A stretch of 64,000 nt of DNA, from NCBI RefSeq assembly GCF_029873215.1, contig NZ_CP123620.1, positions 310,001 to 374,000 of the forward strand. The letters are read 5' to 3'. The translations under genes were made by a program, and so were the position numbers. The notes under the pieces are model-generated. The model made no database searches. It was given only the letters and a program-made list of their open reading frames with translations, and was not told the origin of the DNA. Source of the DNA: Nocardioides sp. BP30 (GTDB lineage Bacteria > Actinomycetota > Actinomycetes > Propionibacteriales > Nocardioidaceae). This document shows, in pieces, positions 24,602-31,795 of this stretch (the first letter of the stretch is position 1; each line of letters begins with the position of its first letter).

Positions 24602-25630
24602 TCACGCCGGATTCCGGCCGATGAAGAATTCGCGGAACGGGTCGGTGCTCGGGTCGAAGCCCGAGTCGAGCAGGCCCTTGCGGAGGGCATTCATCTGCGG
24701 CTCGTGGATGCGCTGAGTGGGCAGGCGCAGCGGGCCGCCGTTGTAGCCCTGCAACCAGCCCTGGAACTTCCACAGCTGTCGGTTGATGAACGCACCGCCG
24801 TTGAGTTGCTGAGCGACGGCGCCCTTGGCCTTCCGGGCTGGGTGCATCTTCCAATAGAGCTCCGTGACCTCGTCGTACTTACCGTCACGGAGCAGTTGCA
24901 TGGCGTGCGGGATGGTCGGGCCCCAGAACTCGTGGTCGCTGGTCGCGGAGAGCTGGATGGGGATCAGTTGGCCGAGCGGGAGCAGCTCGCCCTCGATCGG
25001 GCAGGAGATGACGACCTCCTCGCCGAAGAGACGGTGGCACTCGATGATGCCCATGATGCTCGGGAAGCCGCCCTCGGCTTTGATGACCGCGACGTTCGGG
25101 CAGTCGTCGAGGAGCCGGCGGATCAGTCGGGCTGGGATGTCGGAGGGGTGGATGCGCTGGCTGAAGCCCCAGAGGAACATCGGGAAGAGGATGACGGCGA
25201 GGTTCGTCGCGTCGCAGACTGCCCTGGTGTAGTCGTAGATCTCCTGCTCGGACTCCGGGTAGAAGTTCGGCGGGTAGGACAGCAACACCAACTCTGCGCC
25301 GGCGGCCTCAGCGCCCTTGACCGCCTCGATGTTCTGCTCGAGGTCGCTCCAGCTGGCGTGGTGGACGACGACCAGGTCGCCGCCGTCCTGGTCTGCCTCG
25401 TCGCGGATGATCTGCAGGAAGTCGAGGTATTCCGGCAGCGTGATGTTGACCTCGGAGATGCCGAGTGTGCCGAGGAAGCCGTGCTGTTTGGCCAGGCGGA
25501 CGTCGTGACGGATGCCTGCCTCGTTGATGCTCTTGAGGTCGTTGGTGAACGACGGGATGGTGCAGTTGACGGCGCCGACGAGGCGCTCTCGGGCCCACTC
25601 GCGGGCTTCGTCGCGGGTGTAGGGAATCAT
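24602..25630 (-). CDS. Dihydrodipicolinate synthase-family (class I aldolase) enzyme
   Basis: Class I aldolase/lyase of 342 aa in the DapA/N-acetylneuraminate lyase family. The Schiff-base lysine is K184 in VAVIKAEGG, and a tyrosine-containing SYPPNFYP segment matches the catalytic Tyr region. It is longer than DapA (about 290-300 aa) and lacks a clear GTTGE motif, so lysine synthesis is unlikely; a catabolic aldolase or dehydratase role is more probable. ATG 25630 is preceded by AAGGAG. It lies downstream of the ornithine-cyclodeaminase-like gene and opposite a GntR regulator, suggesting a substrate-induced catabolic operon. Confidence 0.8.
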   Translation of the reverse strand: MIPYTRDEAREWARERLVGAVNCTIPSFTNDLKSINEAGIRHDVRLAKQHGFLGTLGISEVNITLPEYLDFLQIIRDEADQDGGDLVVVHHASWSDLEQNIEAVKGAEAAGAELVLLSYPPNFYPESEQEIYDYTRAVCDATNLAVILFPMFLWGFSQRIHPSDIPARLIRRLLDDCPNVAVIKAEGGFPSIMGIIECHRLFGEEVVISCPIEGELLPLGQLIPIQLSATSDHEFWGPTIPHAMQLLRDGKYDEVTELYWKMHPARKAKGAVAQQLNGGAFINRQLWKFQGWLQGYNGGPLRLPTQRIHEPQMNALRKGLLDSGFDPSTDPFREFFIGRNPA

Positions 25631-25656
25631 GGTGTGCTCCTTGCAGGTGAGGTGGG

Positions 25657-25755
25657 TCAGCGAGGGGTGGACGTCGTGCCAGCGCCCTCCGAGGCCGCAC
25701 GACGGAGCAGGCCAGGTTCGTCGAGCACATTCAGGTCACGGGTTCGGATGGTCAT
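25657..25755 (-). CDS. Possible 32-aa small ORF between the aldolase and cyclodeaminase-like genes
   Basis: An ATG at 25755 follows GAGGAG by 3 nt and opens a 32-codon frame ending in TGA 26 bp before the aldolase gene. It starts 7 bp after the upstream stop, so spacing fits an operon member. The peptide is basic and hydrophilic, beginning MTIRTRDLNVLDEPG. It could instead be the remnant of a lost longer gene or a leader peptide. I recognise no family. Confidence 0.35.
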   Translation of the reverse strand: MTIRTRDLNVLDEPGLLRRAASEGAGTTSTPR

Positions 25756-25762
25756 GGGCTCC

Positions 25763-26743
25763 TCACTTCTCGATCGGGTGGAGGCCAAGGTTGAACGTGA
25801 TTCCTCGACCCTGAGCTTCAGCGGAGCGCGCGCACAGATCGGCGACGGCGAGGTCCTGCACCGCAGCGCCCACCGACTTGTAGAGCAGGATCTGGTCTGC
25901 GGTCTCCCGGCCCGGTACCTCGCCCCTGACGAGAGCGGAGAGGCTTACCGCACGATCCGTCACGTCGACGCCGGCCGCACGGGCGACGATCAGGTCGCCG
26001 GTCTCCTCCAGTACCTCGTCGAGCATGTCGGCCACGACCAGGTCCGCCCGGGCCAGCACTCCGGGGTCGACCTCGCGCTGCTCGGGCAGCGTGGAGCCGA
26101 TGGAGAGCACCGTCATCCCGGGACGTAGCCAGGTACCGAGCAGTGTGGGCGTCTCGTCACGCGAGCGGGCGGCGCAGATGATCAGGTCGGCCTCGCGGAC
26201 AGCGGTCTCGGCGGAAGCGGCTGGCTCGATCACTACGCCGAGGTCGGCCAGTTCGTCGACGAAGCGCTGCCGGCTCTCCGCACGCGGGCTGAAGACGCGG
26301 ACGCCGGCGAGCTCGCGGACGGCGGCGACAGCGCGCAGGTGGTTGCGCGCCTCGAAGCCTGAGCCGATCACCGCGACTTGCAGCGGCCCCTCGATCGCCA
26401 GCTCGTCCGCCGCCAGGGCGGAGGTCGCGGCAGTGCGGAAGCCGGTGATGGAGTGGCCATCGATCAGTGCGGCAAGCGCAGCCGTGCGCTGGTCGAAGAG
26501 CGGGATGAGATAGGACACCCGGCCGTTCGCCGGCGAGGCCGCAATGACCTTGAGCCCCATCAGGTGCTCACCTGCCGGCACCCCGCTCAGCGTCCGCAGC
26601 CAGCCGTGGTCACCGCGCGCCATCCGGCGGGCGGGGAACCGCGCTTCGTCCGGATCGATGGAGTACGCCTCGCGCAGCGCGCCGACGGCGTCCTTCCAGT
26701 CGAAGACGGACCGCACGGTCTCGTCGTCAAGCACCAGGGTCAT
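25763..26743 (-). CDS. Ornithine cyclodeaminase/mu-crystallin-family protein
   Basis: NAD(P)-binding protein of 326 aa. VAVIGSGFEARNHLRA is the dinucleotide-binding Rossmann loop, with the family's N-terminal FPARRMARGDHG and GLKVIAASPANG segments that hold the substrate carboxylate. Members include ornithine cyclodeaminase, alanine dehydrogenase, ketimine reductase and amino acid synthases, so exact chemistry is open. ATG 26743 follows AAAGGA at 6 nt. It overlaps a small ORF by 4 bp and is followed by the aldolase-family gene. Together they could break down a cyclic imino or hydroxy-imino acid, an inference only. Confidence 0.8.
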   Translation of the reverse strand: MTLVLDDETVRSVFDWKDAVGALREAYSIDPDEARFPARRMARGDHGWLRTLSGVPAGEHLMGLKVIAASPANGRVSYLIPLFDQRTAALAALIDGHSITGFRTAATSALAADELAIEGPLQVAVIGSGFEARNHLRAVAAVRELAGVRVFSPRAESRQRFVDELADLGVVIEPAASAETAVREADLIICAARSRDETPTLLGTWLRPGMTVLSIGSTLPEQREVDPGVLARADLVVADMLDEVLEETGDLIVARAAGVDVTDRAVSLSALVRGEVPGRETADQILLYKSVGAAVQDLAVADLCARSAEAQGRGITFNLGLHPIEK

Positions 26744-26868
26744 GTGTTGCGTCCTTTCCATGCCGCCAGGGCGAAGAAGCACTGCCTGATCCCGAGGTAG
26801 ACCGGAGCGGCGTTAAAGATCGGCGTGTTGCCAACCTCGACGACGGTGGCACTGCCGCTCGCCTTCAT
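26740..26868 (-). CDS. Possible 42-aa small ORF coupled to the cyclodeaminase-like gene
   Basis: A 42-codon frame starts at ATG 26868 and ends in a TGA that overlaps the next ATG by 4 bp (ATGA). It is the first possible gene after the divergent promoter region. The second half is hydrophobic (IFNAAPVYLGIRQCFFALAA). The overlap argues that it is translated; the ribosome site (GGGACGAG) is weak. No family recognised; it may be a truncated relic. Confidence 0.4.
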   Translation of the reverse strand: MKASGSATVVEVGNTPIFNAAPVYLGIRQCFFALAAWKGRNT

Positions 26869-26905
26869 GTCTCGTCCCGTTCGTCGTGTGGTGACGTCCG
26901 AATAG

Positions 26906-26930
26906 TATCCAATATCCAATGTTTTGGATA
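26906..26930. promoter_or_regulatory. Probable GntR operator (palindrome plus direct half-site)
   Basis: TATCCAATGTTTTGGATA at 26913-26930 is a perfect 7+7 palindrome with a 4-nt spacer, and an extra TATCCAA half-site abuts it at 26906-26912. It lies between the GntR gene and the divergent operon it probably controls. Confidence 0.7.
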
Positions 26931-26952
26931 GTGGATGGAGCATGCGATGTTC

Positions 26953-26958
26953 TAGGAT
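26953..26958 (+). promoter_or_regulatory. Leaderless -10 element of the GntR gene
   Basis: TAGGAT 7 nt before ATG 26966. The palindrome ends 22 nt upstream of it, over the -35 area, consistent with autorepression. Confidence 0.45.
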
Positions 26959-26965
26959 CCGCCGC

Positions 26966-27676
26966 ATGGCAGCGATTCATCGGCGCGTCGCCGACGAGGT
27001 CTACGACAGGCTCCACGAGCGCATCGCGACCGGAGGTGTCGTTCCCGGCGACCGGCTCGACCCGACGGAGATCGCAGAGTCCTTCGGAGTCAGCCGGACT
27101 CCGGTGCGCGAGGCCATCCTCCGGCTCGATGCGGAGGGGCTGGTCGAGCGGATTCCCTACCGCGGCGTGGTGGTCGCGGGCATCGACCCGGCCGCCGCCG
27201 AGGATGTCGCGGCGATGCGGATCGAACTGGAGACGCTGGCCGTGCGGGCCGCCCTGCCGCGGGTGAGTGATGAGGCCGTGGACCGGATGCGCGAGATCCA
27301 CACAGAGCTCCGGGATCGCGTCCACGGCGCCGAGGCGCAGCGGGTCTTCTCCGACTTGAATCGAGAGTTCCACCTCACCCTCTACCGCGCCTCCGAATCT
27401 CCCACGCTCATCCAGCTGATCACCGACCTCTCGGCTCAGGCAGAACGTGTGCGACTGCATTTCGACGTACGCCGGGGCCCAGCGTGTGAGGACCACGCCC
27501 GCATCCTCGCGGCGGTCGTTGCCCGCGACATCGAAGAGGCGGTGGCCGCCACCCGCGACCACATCTTCGGGACCCTGAGTCTGATGATGGGCGACCGATT
27601 CGAGGTGACACCCGGCTCTGCGCTTGACCTCGTCTTGCGTCTGACCGGTGGCCCGACGGCCACCTCGTTGAGGTGA
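26966..27676 (+). CDS. GntR-family regulator, FadR/FCD subgroup
   Basis: Transcription factor of 236 aa. The N-terminal winged helix includes PTEIAESFGVSRTPVREAILRL, the GntR signature. The all-helical FCD effector domain fills about 80-225, with a metal-binding-like set (D in SDLNREFH, H in DHARIL, H in TRDHIFG). Such regulators usually bind an organic or amino acid-derived ligand and repress a neighbouring catabolic operon. Here that is the divergent cyclodeaminase/aldolase operon. ATG 26966 is chosen by conservation of the N-terminus and the leaderless hexamer. Confidence 0.88.
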   Translation: MAAIHRRVADEVYDRLHERIATGGVVPGDRLDPTEIAESFGVSRTPVREAILRLDAEGLVERIPYRGVVVAGIDPAAAEDVAAMRIELETLAVRAALPRVSDEAVDRMREIHTELRDRVHGAEAQRVFSDLNREFHLTLYRASESPTLIQLITDLSAQAERVRLHFDVRRGPACEDHARILAAVVARDIEEAVAATRDHIFGTLSLMMGDRFEVTPGSALDLVLRLTGGPTATSLR

Positions 27677-27926
27677 CATCTGGGCCTTCTGCCGCGCTGT
27701 GGCGATGTGATCCTCTGAGATTCTGAGGAGCATCCGTTGACGAGTCCGACGCGCCACCGCGAGCCGAGTCCAGGCCTGCCTGGCTCTGAGCGAACGGGGT
27801 TGGGCGACGGCGGGGCGTGAGTCGGCTGTTTGTCGACCTTCGCCCTTTGCCGCGTGTCAGCATGCGGGTGATCGGCATCGGAGACCCACACGTGCGGATG
27901 CGTGCTGCGTCTGCGGAGGGTTCGGG

Positions 27927-28046
27927 ATGGGGTTCATCGACTGGTTCAAACAGGTGCACTCAAGCCCGAACAGGGAACCGCATGCGCGGGCGCACCCCAT
28001 GGGGGTTCCGGGCATGAAGTGCCGCAGTTCGTCGGTGCCCCGATGA
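27927..28046 (+). pseudogene. Short ORF with good ribosome site, possibly the start of a frameshifted gene
   Basis: A 39-codon frame begins at ATG 27927, 8 nt after GGAGG, with N-terminus MGFIDWFKQVHSSPN. It stops at 28046, but protein-like sequence continues in a second frame (EVPQFVGAP from about 28016) and a third (about 28042-28131, ERASYWFADLAP). This pattern suggests a decayed gene of about 70 codons with two frameshifts. It could also be chance. No family recognised. The 250 bp before it (27677-27926) hold nothing that I can support. Confidence 0.3.
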
Positions 28047-28142
28047 CATCGACCCGCCAGTCACCTCACCGGAGCGGGCCTCATACTGGTTCGCCGACCT
28101 CGCGCCGCGCCCGAAACGACCACGGAGCTGAGAGCCGGCGAG

Positions 28143-28313
28143 CGATCCCCGTTCCGTGGAAGACCGTTCAAATCGGTGCCCGACCTCAACGCCAAGCTCC
28201 GTCCCTACATCGAGGGCTGGAACAAGCGCGCCCACCCGTTCGTGTGGACCAAGACCGCCGAGGACATCCTCAAGAAAGCCAACCGTCCAACAACTTCAAA
28301 TCCGCGGCACTAG
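28143..28313 (+). mobile_element. IS630-family transposase remnant (C-terminal end only)
   Basis: An open frame ending in TAG at 28311-28313 reads RPFKSVPDLNAKLRPYIEGW and then GWNKRAHPFVWTKTAEDIL, which matches the conserved C-terminal tail of IS630-type transposases. The catalytic DDE core upstream is missing, so the element is inactive. No terminal inverted repeats could be paired. It marks the left border of the AT-richer island. Confidence 0.7.
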
Positions 28314-28398
28314 CACTCGCCGCGCATCTGCTGCGCGTGGAGTGCTGGACAACAACCTGGAACAGAAGACAACTCGCCTGAAAAGTAACAATGACATT

Positions 28399-28689
28399 CT
28401 AGGCTTTCATGCGCTTTCCCCAATAGTTCGAGTTCAGCCCCTCTGCAAGTATTGCAACCGGAAAGACTATGGCAAGCCACATCTTTGGAATCATCGGAAA
28501 CATTACCGCTACGAAGAAAATGGCGACTACACCTGCCAGGGCGCTGCTAACTATAAAGCCGATGCGAGTGTCGCGCTCACCGGAATCGGCGCACGCAGTT
28601 GAAATTAGATACCATTTCACACTTCTGAAGCCAAAGATCAGGGCCCCGCAACTGAAGAGAATTATGCCGATCATACCCTCGAGAGTCAT
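28399..28689 (-). CDS. Small membrane protein, function unknown
   Basis: Protein of 96 aa with three hydrophobic stretches (about 4-25, 47-68 and 70-88). ATG 28689 is used because AAGAGGAG precedes it at 6 nt; an ATG two codons earlier directly abuts that site. Base composition is clearly more AT-rich than the flanking chromosome, which suggests acquisition by transfer. No family recognised. It lies just after the IS630 remnant, on the opposite strand. Confidence 0.5.
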   Translation of the reverse strand: MTLEGMIGIILFSCGALIFGFRSVKWYLISTACADSGERDTRIGFIVSSALAGVVAIFFVAVMFPMIPKMWLAIVFPVAILAEGLNSNYWGKRMKA

Positions 28690-29073
28690 AATCATCTCCT
28701 CTTCTTTTCGGGCCGATCAACGAGTACCCCACGGTCCGAACGTCGCGCTCAGAGTCGAGCCAGGCTCAGATCCGCAAAGTCGAGTGCACCAACTGACAAC
28801 GTGAATCTTGAAATTGAAGGCGATACTTCAAAGTTCGCTGCATCTCGACAACGAGCGTGTCGAGATGCAGCGAAGATTGACGACCTGCCCGCGGGTAGTT
28901 TGAAAGATCGGGGCAGATCGACGCACGCCGTCAAAGTAGGCGAGGCAACAACTTGGGGCTTCCCCCAAGACCGTCATCATCATTGGCACCACCACCGGTC
29001 GGCAGTGCCTGCACTCCGACCTTCGATGTTGATGGACCTCTCCTAGCAACCGCCTGAGCGGGTGCGCCGACAA
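28690..29073. other. 384-bp stretch without a supported gene
   Basis: Between the two small membrane-protein genes I see only the hairpin at 28834-28874. Short frames here are not convincing. Confidence 0.6.
28834..28874. repeat. Perfect 17-bp inverted repeat with 7-nt loop
   Basis: TTCGCTGCATCTCGACA (28834-28850) is followed after ACGAGCG by its exact reverse complement (28858-28874). No T-run follows on either strand, so it is not a typical intrinsic terminator. It lies in a non-coding stretch of the AT-richer island. Confidence 0.85.
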
Positions 29074-29466
29074 CTAGCCTAGGCCGTACATTCCGAACCA
29101 TAAGCCTATCCACGTAATTAATGTTCCAGTCCACGCGACGACCACAAACGCAATACAGGCGGCAAAAAGCCACCGTAAACTCCCTGAATAATGTCGGATA
29201 TAGGACACCCTAAAAGGTGCAATGAAACTCGGTAGCCGCGACTTTACAGACCGATTCGAAAAGTCAGATACGTAGGCCTCGCTTGCCCTGTGCGCAAGTA
29301 CCGCAAAGGCAATCAGTGCGAGTCCCAAGTAAGTGAGAGCCGGGGATCTGCTGTCATTAATGAATTGCAAAACAAGAAACGCCGGAATTGCGAGCGACAT
29401 GTAAAGACTTAGGAGCAACGGCAAAGGCCGCAGGCGAGAAGGAGGTGGACCATCAAATAGCGGCAT
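29074..29466 (-). CDS. Small polytopic membrane protein, function unknown
   Basis: Protein of 130 aa with about four hydrophobic segments (near 17-36, 43-60, 99-115 and 117-128) and a basic loop (SNRSVKSRLPSFIAPFRVSYI). The ATG at 29466 overlaps, as TGATG, a stop in the frame of the broken gene upstream. This suggests that the two were once coupled. The composition is AT-rich for this genome. No family recognised; a membrane partner or immunity-type role for the upstream product is possible but unsupported. Confidence 0.5.
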   Translation of the reverse strand: MPLFDGPPPSRLRPLPLLLSLYMSLAIPAFLVLQFINDSRSPALTYLGLALIAFAVLAHRASEAYVSDFSNRSVKSRLPSFIAPFRVSYIRHYSGSLRWLFAACIAFVVVAWTGTLITWIGLWFGMYGLG

Positions 29467-29893
29467 CAATGAATCCTCCCGGATGCGCCGCCCCAGACGC
29501 CGGTACCGTATCCGAAGCCAACCGCCTGCACGACGCCGTGATACCCGAGATGACTATAGTGCGTGTAGCCACCCTGCACACCGGCACAGATCGATAGCAA
29601 CCGGACACTCCGCCGCCGAGAGTGGTCTTCGAAGGGTGCCCGGGCGGCCACATGACAGCGCCGACTACAGACAAATGCTTCATATCTTCGCTTACGTTGC
29701 TATACGAAGTGAGCCCGACGCCCATATAGACGTTGAAGTGCGTGCCACCGCTCCAGTGTACTCCCCAAGATACGGGCGCAAGAGGTGCGTTAATAGTCCC
29801 CGTTACCGTGCCGTGGGCAACCGTACCAACTGCATGCGATACCGCGTGAACGATATTGTGCCAGAATTGGCCGTTCAGATGGGTCTGCTCCAA
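29466..29893 (-). pseudogene. Frameshifted gene, Gly/His-rich product, function unknown
   Basis: A frame opens at TTG 29893, with GAGGGG overlapping the dnaB stop region, and reads HNIVHAVSHAVGTVAHGTV and GGTHFNVYMGVGLTSYSN. Around 29600-29640 the protein-like sequence jumps to the -1 frame, which continues as GGYTHYSHLGYHGVVQAVGF and ends at a TGA overlapping the next ATG. The original frame beyond the jump reads into Ser/Arg/Thr-rich sequence to 29453. A one-base deletion explains this best; sequencing error is the alternative. The Gly/His/Tyr-rich composition suggests an exported protein, but no clear signal peptide is seen. Confidence 0.5.
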
Positions 29894-29901
29894 CGAGCCC
29901 C

Positions 29902-31320
29902 TCAGTGCGCCATGTCCACGAACCGGCTGTAGTGCCCCTGGAAGGCGACCACCAGGTCCCGGGTCGGTCCGTTGCGGTGCTTGGCGACGATGATGTCGGC
30001 CTCGCCGGGGCGGGTCGACTCCTTCTCGTAGACGTCCTCGCGATGAAGGAGGACGACCATGTCGGCGTCCTGCTCCAGCGAGCCCGACTCGCGCAGGTCG
30101 GAGACCATCGGGCGCTTGTCGGCGCGCTGCTCGGAGCCACGGTTGAGCTGGGAGAGGGTGATGATCGGGACCTCGAGCTCCTTGGCCAGCAGCTTGATCT
30201 GCCGGGAGAACTCCGAGACCTCGAGCTGGCGGCTCTCCACCTTCTTGCCCGAGCTCATCAGCTGGAGGTAGTCGAGCACGATCAGCTTCAGGTCGTGACG
30301 CTGCTTGAGCCGGCGCGCCTTGGAGCGGATCTCCATCATCGTCATGTTGGGGCTGTCGTCGATGAACATCGGCGCCGCCGAGACCGCCGGCATGTGCCGG
30401 GCCAGCTTGTTCCAGTCGTCGTCGGTCATGTTGCCGTTGCGGATGTGGTTGAGCGGCACCTTCGCCTCCGCCGAGAGCAGGCGCATGGTGATCTCGGCGC
30501 GGCTCATCTCCAGGCTGAAGAAGACGCTGGTCAGGTTGTTGTGGATCGACGCCGCCCGGCAGAAGTCGAGCGCCAGTGTCGACTTACCCATCGCGGGTCG
30601 TGCGGCGACGATGATCATCTGACCGCCCTGGAAGCCGTTGGTCAGGTCGTCGAGGTCAGCGAAGCCCGTCGGTACGCCGTAGAGGCCCGCGTCGCGGTTG
30701 GAGATCGTCTCGATCTCGTCGAGGACGGAGTCCATGATGTCCGAGAGCGGCGCGTAGTCCTCGGTGGACCGCTTCTCGGTGAGCTTGAAGACCTCCGCCT
30801 GGGCGACATCGACGATGTCGTCGACATCGCCCTCACCGGCGTAGCCCATCTGGACGATCTTGGTGCCGGCGTCGACGAGCCGGCGCAGGGTCGCCTTCTC
30901 CTTGACGATCTCGGCGTAGTAGCTGGCGTTGGACGCGATCGGGACGTTGGCCGCCAGGGTGTGCAGGTAGGGGGCGCCCCCGATCCGCTCGAGCTGCGCA
31001 CGACGCTGCAGCTCGCCGGCGACGGTGATCATGTCGGCCGGCTCGCCGCGCCCGTACAGGTCGATGATCGCGTCGAAGATCGTCTCGTGGCTGGGCCGGT
31101 AGAAGTCGGCGCCGCGGACCGACTCCGAGACATCGGCGATCGCGTCCTTGGAGATGAGCATCGCCCCGAGGACCGACTGCTCGGCCGCCATGTCCTGCGG
31201 CGGCGTCCGGTCGTTGGGCGCGCGCCGCTGCTCGCCGGGCTCGAAGGCGGCCGGACCGTCGCCCCAGCCGTCGAAAGGCGGCTCCGGCATGCCGCGCGCA
31301 TCCTGCTCGGTGACGCTCAA
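29902..31320 (-). CDS. dnaB: Replicative DNA helicase
   Basis: DnaB helicase, 472 aa, which unwinds DNA ahead of the replisome. The N-terminal primase-interacting domain starts at PPQDMAAEQSVLGAML. The RecA-like motor has Walker A ARPAMGKST, the SLEMSRAEI motif, LIVLDYLQLM as Walker B and LRESGSLEQDAD. It is contiguous with no intein. I chose TTG at 31320, preceded by GGGAGG at 6 nt; a longer reading from 31551 adds non-conserved sequence containing DnaA-box-like sites. Upstream, on the opposite strand, lies the MATE gene. The rpsF-rplI operon is close by, as in many actinobacteria. Confidence 0.95.
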   Translation of the reverse strand: MSVTEQDARGMPEPPFDGWGDGPAAFEPGEQRRAPNDRTPPQDMAAEQSVLGAMLISKDAIADVSESVRGADFYRPSHETIFDAIIDLYGRGEPADMITVAGELQRRAQLERIGGAPYLHTLAANVPIASNASYYAEIVKEKATLRRLVDAGTKIVQMGYAGEGDVDDIVDVAQAEVFKLTEKRSTEDYAPLSDIMDSVLDEIETISNRDAGLYGVPTGFADLDDLTNGFQGGQMIIVAARPAMGKSTLALDFCRAASIHNNLTSVFFSLEMSRAEITMRLLSAEAKVPLNHIRNGNMTDDDWNKLARHMPAVSAAPMFIDDSPNMTMMEIRSKARRLKQRHDLKLIVLDYLQLMSSGKKVESRQLEVSEFSRQIKLLAKELEVPIITLSQLNRGSEQRADKRPMVSDLRESGSLEQDADMVVLLHREDVYEKESTRPGEADIIVAKHRNGPTRDLVVAFQGHYSRFVDMAH

Positions 31321-31783
31321 ATCCGACCTCCCAGTCTCGCGTTCGCGACCATAGTCGGCAGCTCCGACAGTTCCCGGTACGGCGCCTCGCGGCGGCCCGT
31401 CCCGAAGCCGCGAACCGCTCGGTCCGGGCGACCCTACGTGCCGACCCCCCTCCAGCAACACCTCCTTGTCCACAGGGCCTGGGGATAACCCGTGCATACC
31501 CGTGGAAGACCCGTGGAATGAGGTGCACAGCCTGGGGAGACGGGTGTGCACGACACACCGTACGACACGCCGGACAAGCCTCTGACCTGCGGAAACGCGT
31601 CTGTGGATGTGTGGAGCGAAAATGATCGCCCCCGAATCGTGTTCATCTGCCGGTCACCTCGGCGTGGCCTGGCCGTTTGCCGAACCGGCGCCGGTCTAGA
31701 CCCGTATCCACACGTTTTCCACCGGTCGTCAAAACGGGGCTTTGGTCCCAACCCCAGGCACCCGTGCGAGCTACGGGGCCCGG
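31321..31783. other. 463-bp dnaB-MATE intergenic region with DnaA-box-like sequences
   Basis: No gene is supported here. TTGTCCACA at 31466-31474 is the exact actinobacterial DnaA box. TTATCCCCA (31480-31488, minus), GTATCCACA (31704-31712) and ACATCCACA (31602-31610, minus) are one or two mismatches away. They lie upstream of dnaB, so DnaA control of dnaB or a DnaA-titrating cluster are both possible. oriC itself should lie beyond the right window edge. Confidence 0.5.
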
Positions 31784-31789
31784 TACCGT
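31784..31789 (+). promoter_or_regulatory. Leaderless -10 element of the MATE gene
   Basis: TACCGT 6 nt before GTG 31796. Confidence 0.45.
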
Positions 31790-31795
31790 GTCCCG

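Noticed and set aside
24333-24854. Minus-strand frame covering the 24348-24601 gap
   Set aside because: Low-complexity Pro/Arg/Ala product that overlaps the aldolase gene in another frame; nothing supports a gene in this gap.
31321-31551. N-terminal extension of DnaB
   Set aside because: Not DnaB-like, and it would translate the DnaA-box region. TTG 31320 has a well-spaced GGGAGG.
31321-31783. oriC
   Set aside because: DnaA-like boxes are present, but dnaA, dnaN and rpmH are absent, and the yidD-to-parB cluster places oriC beyond the right end.
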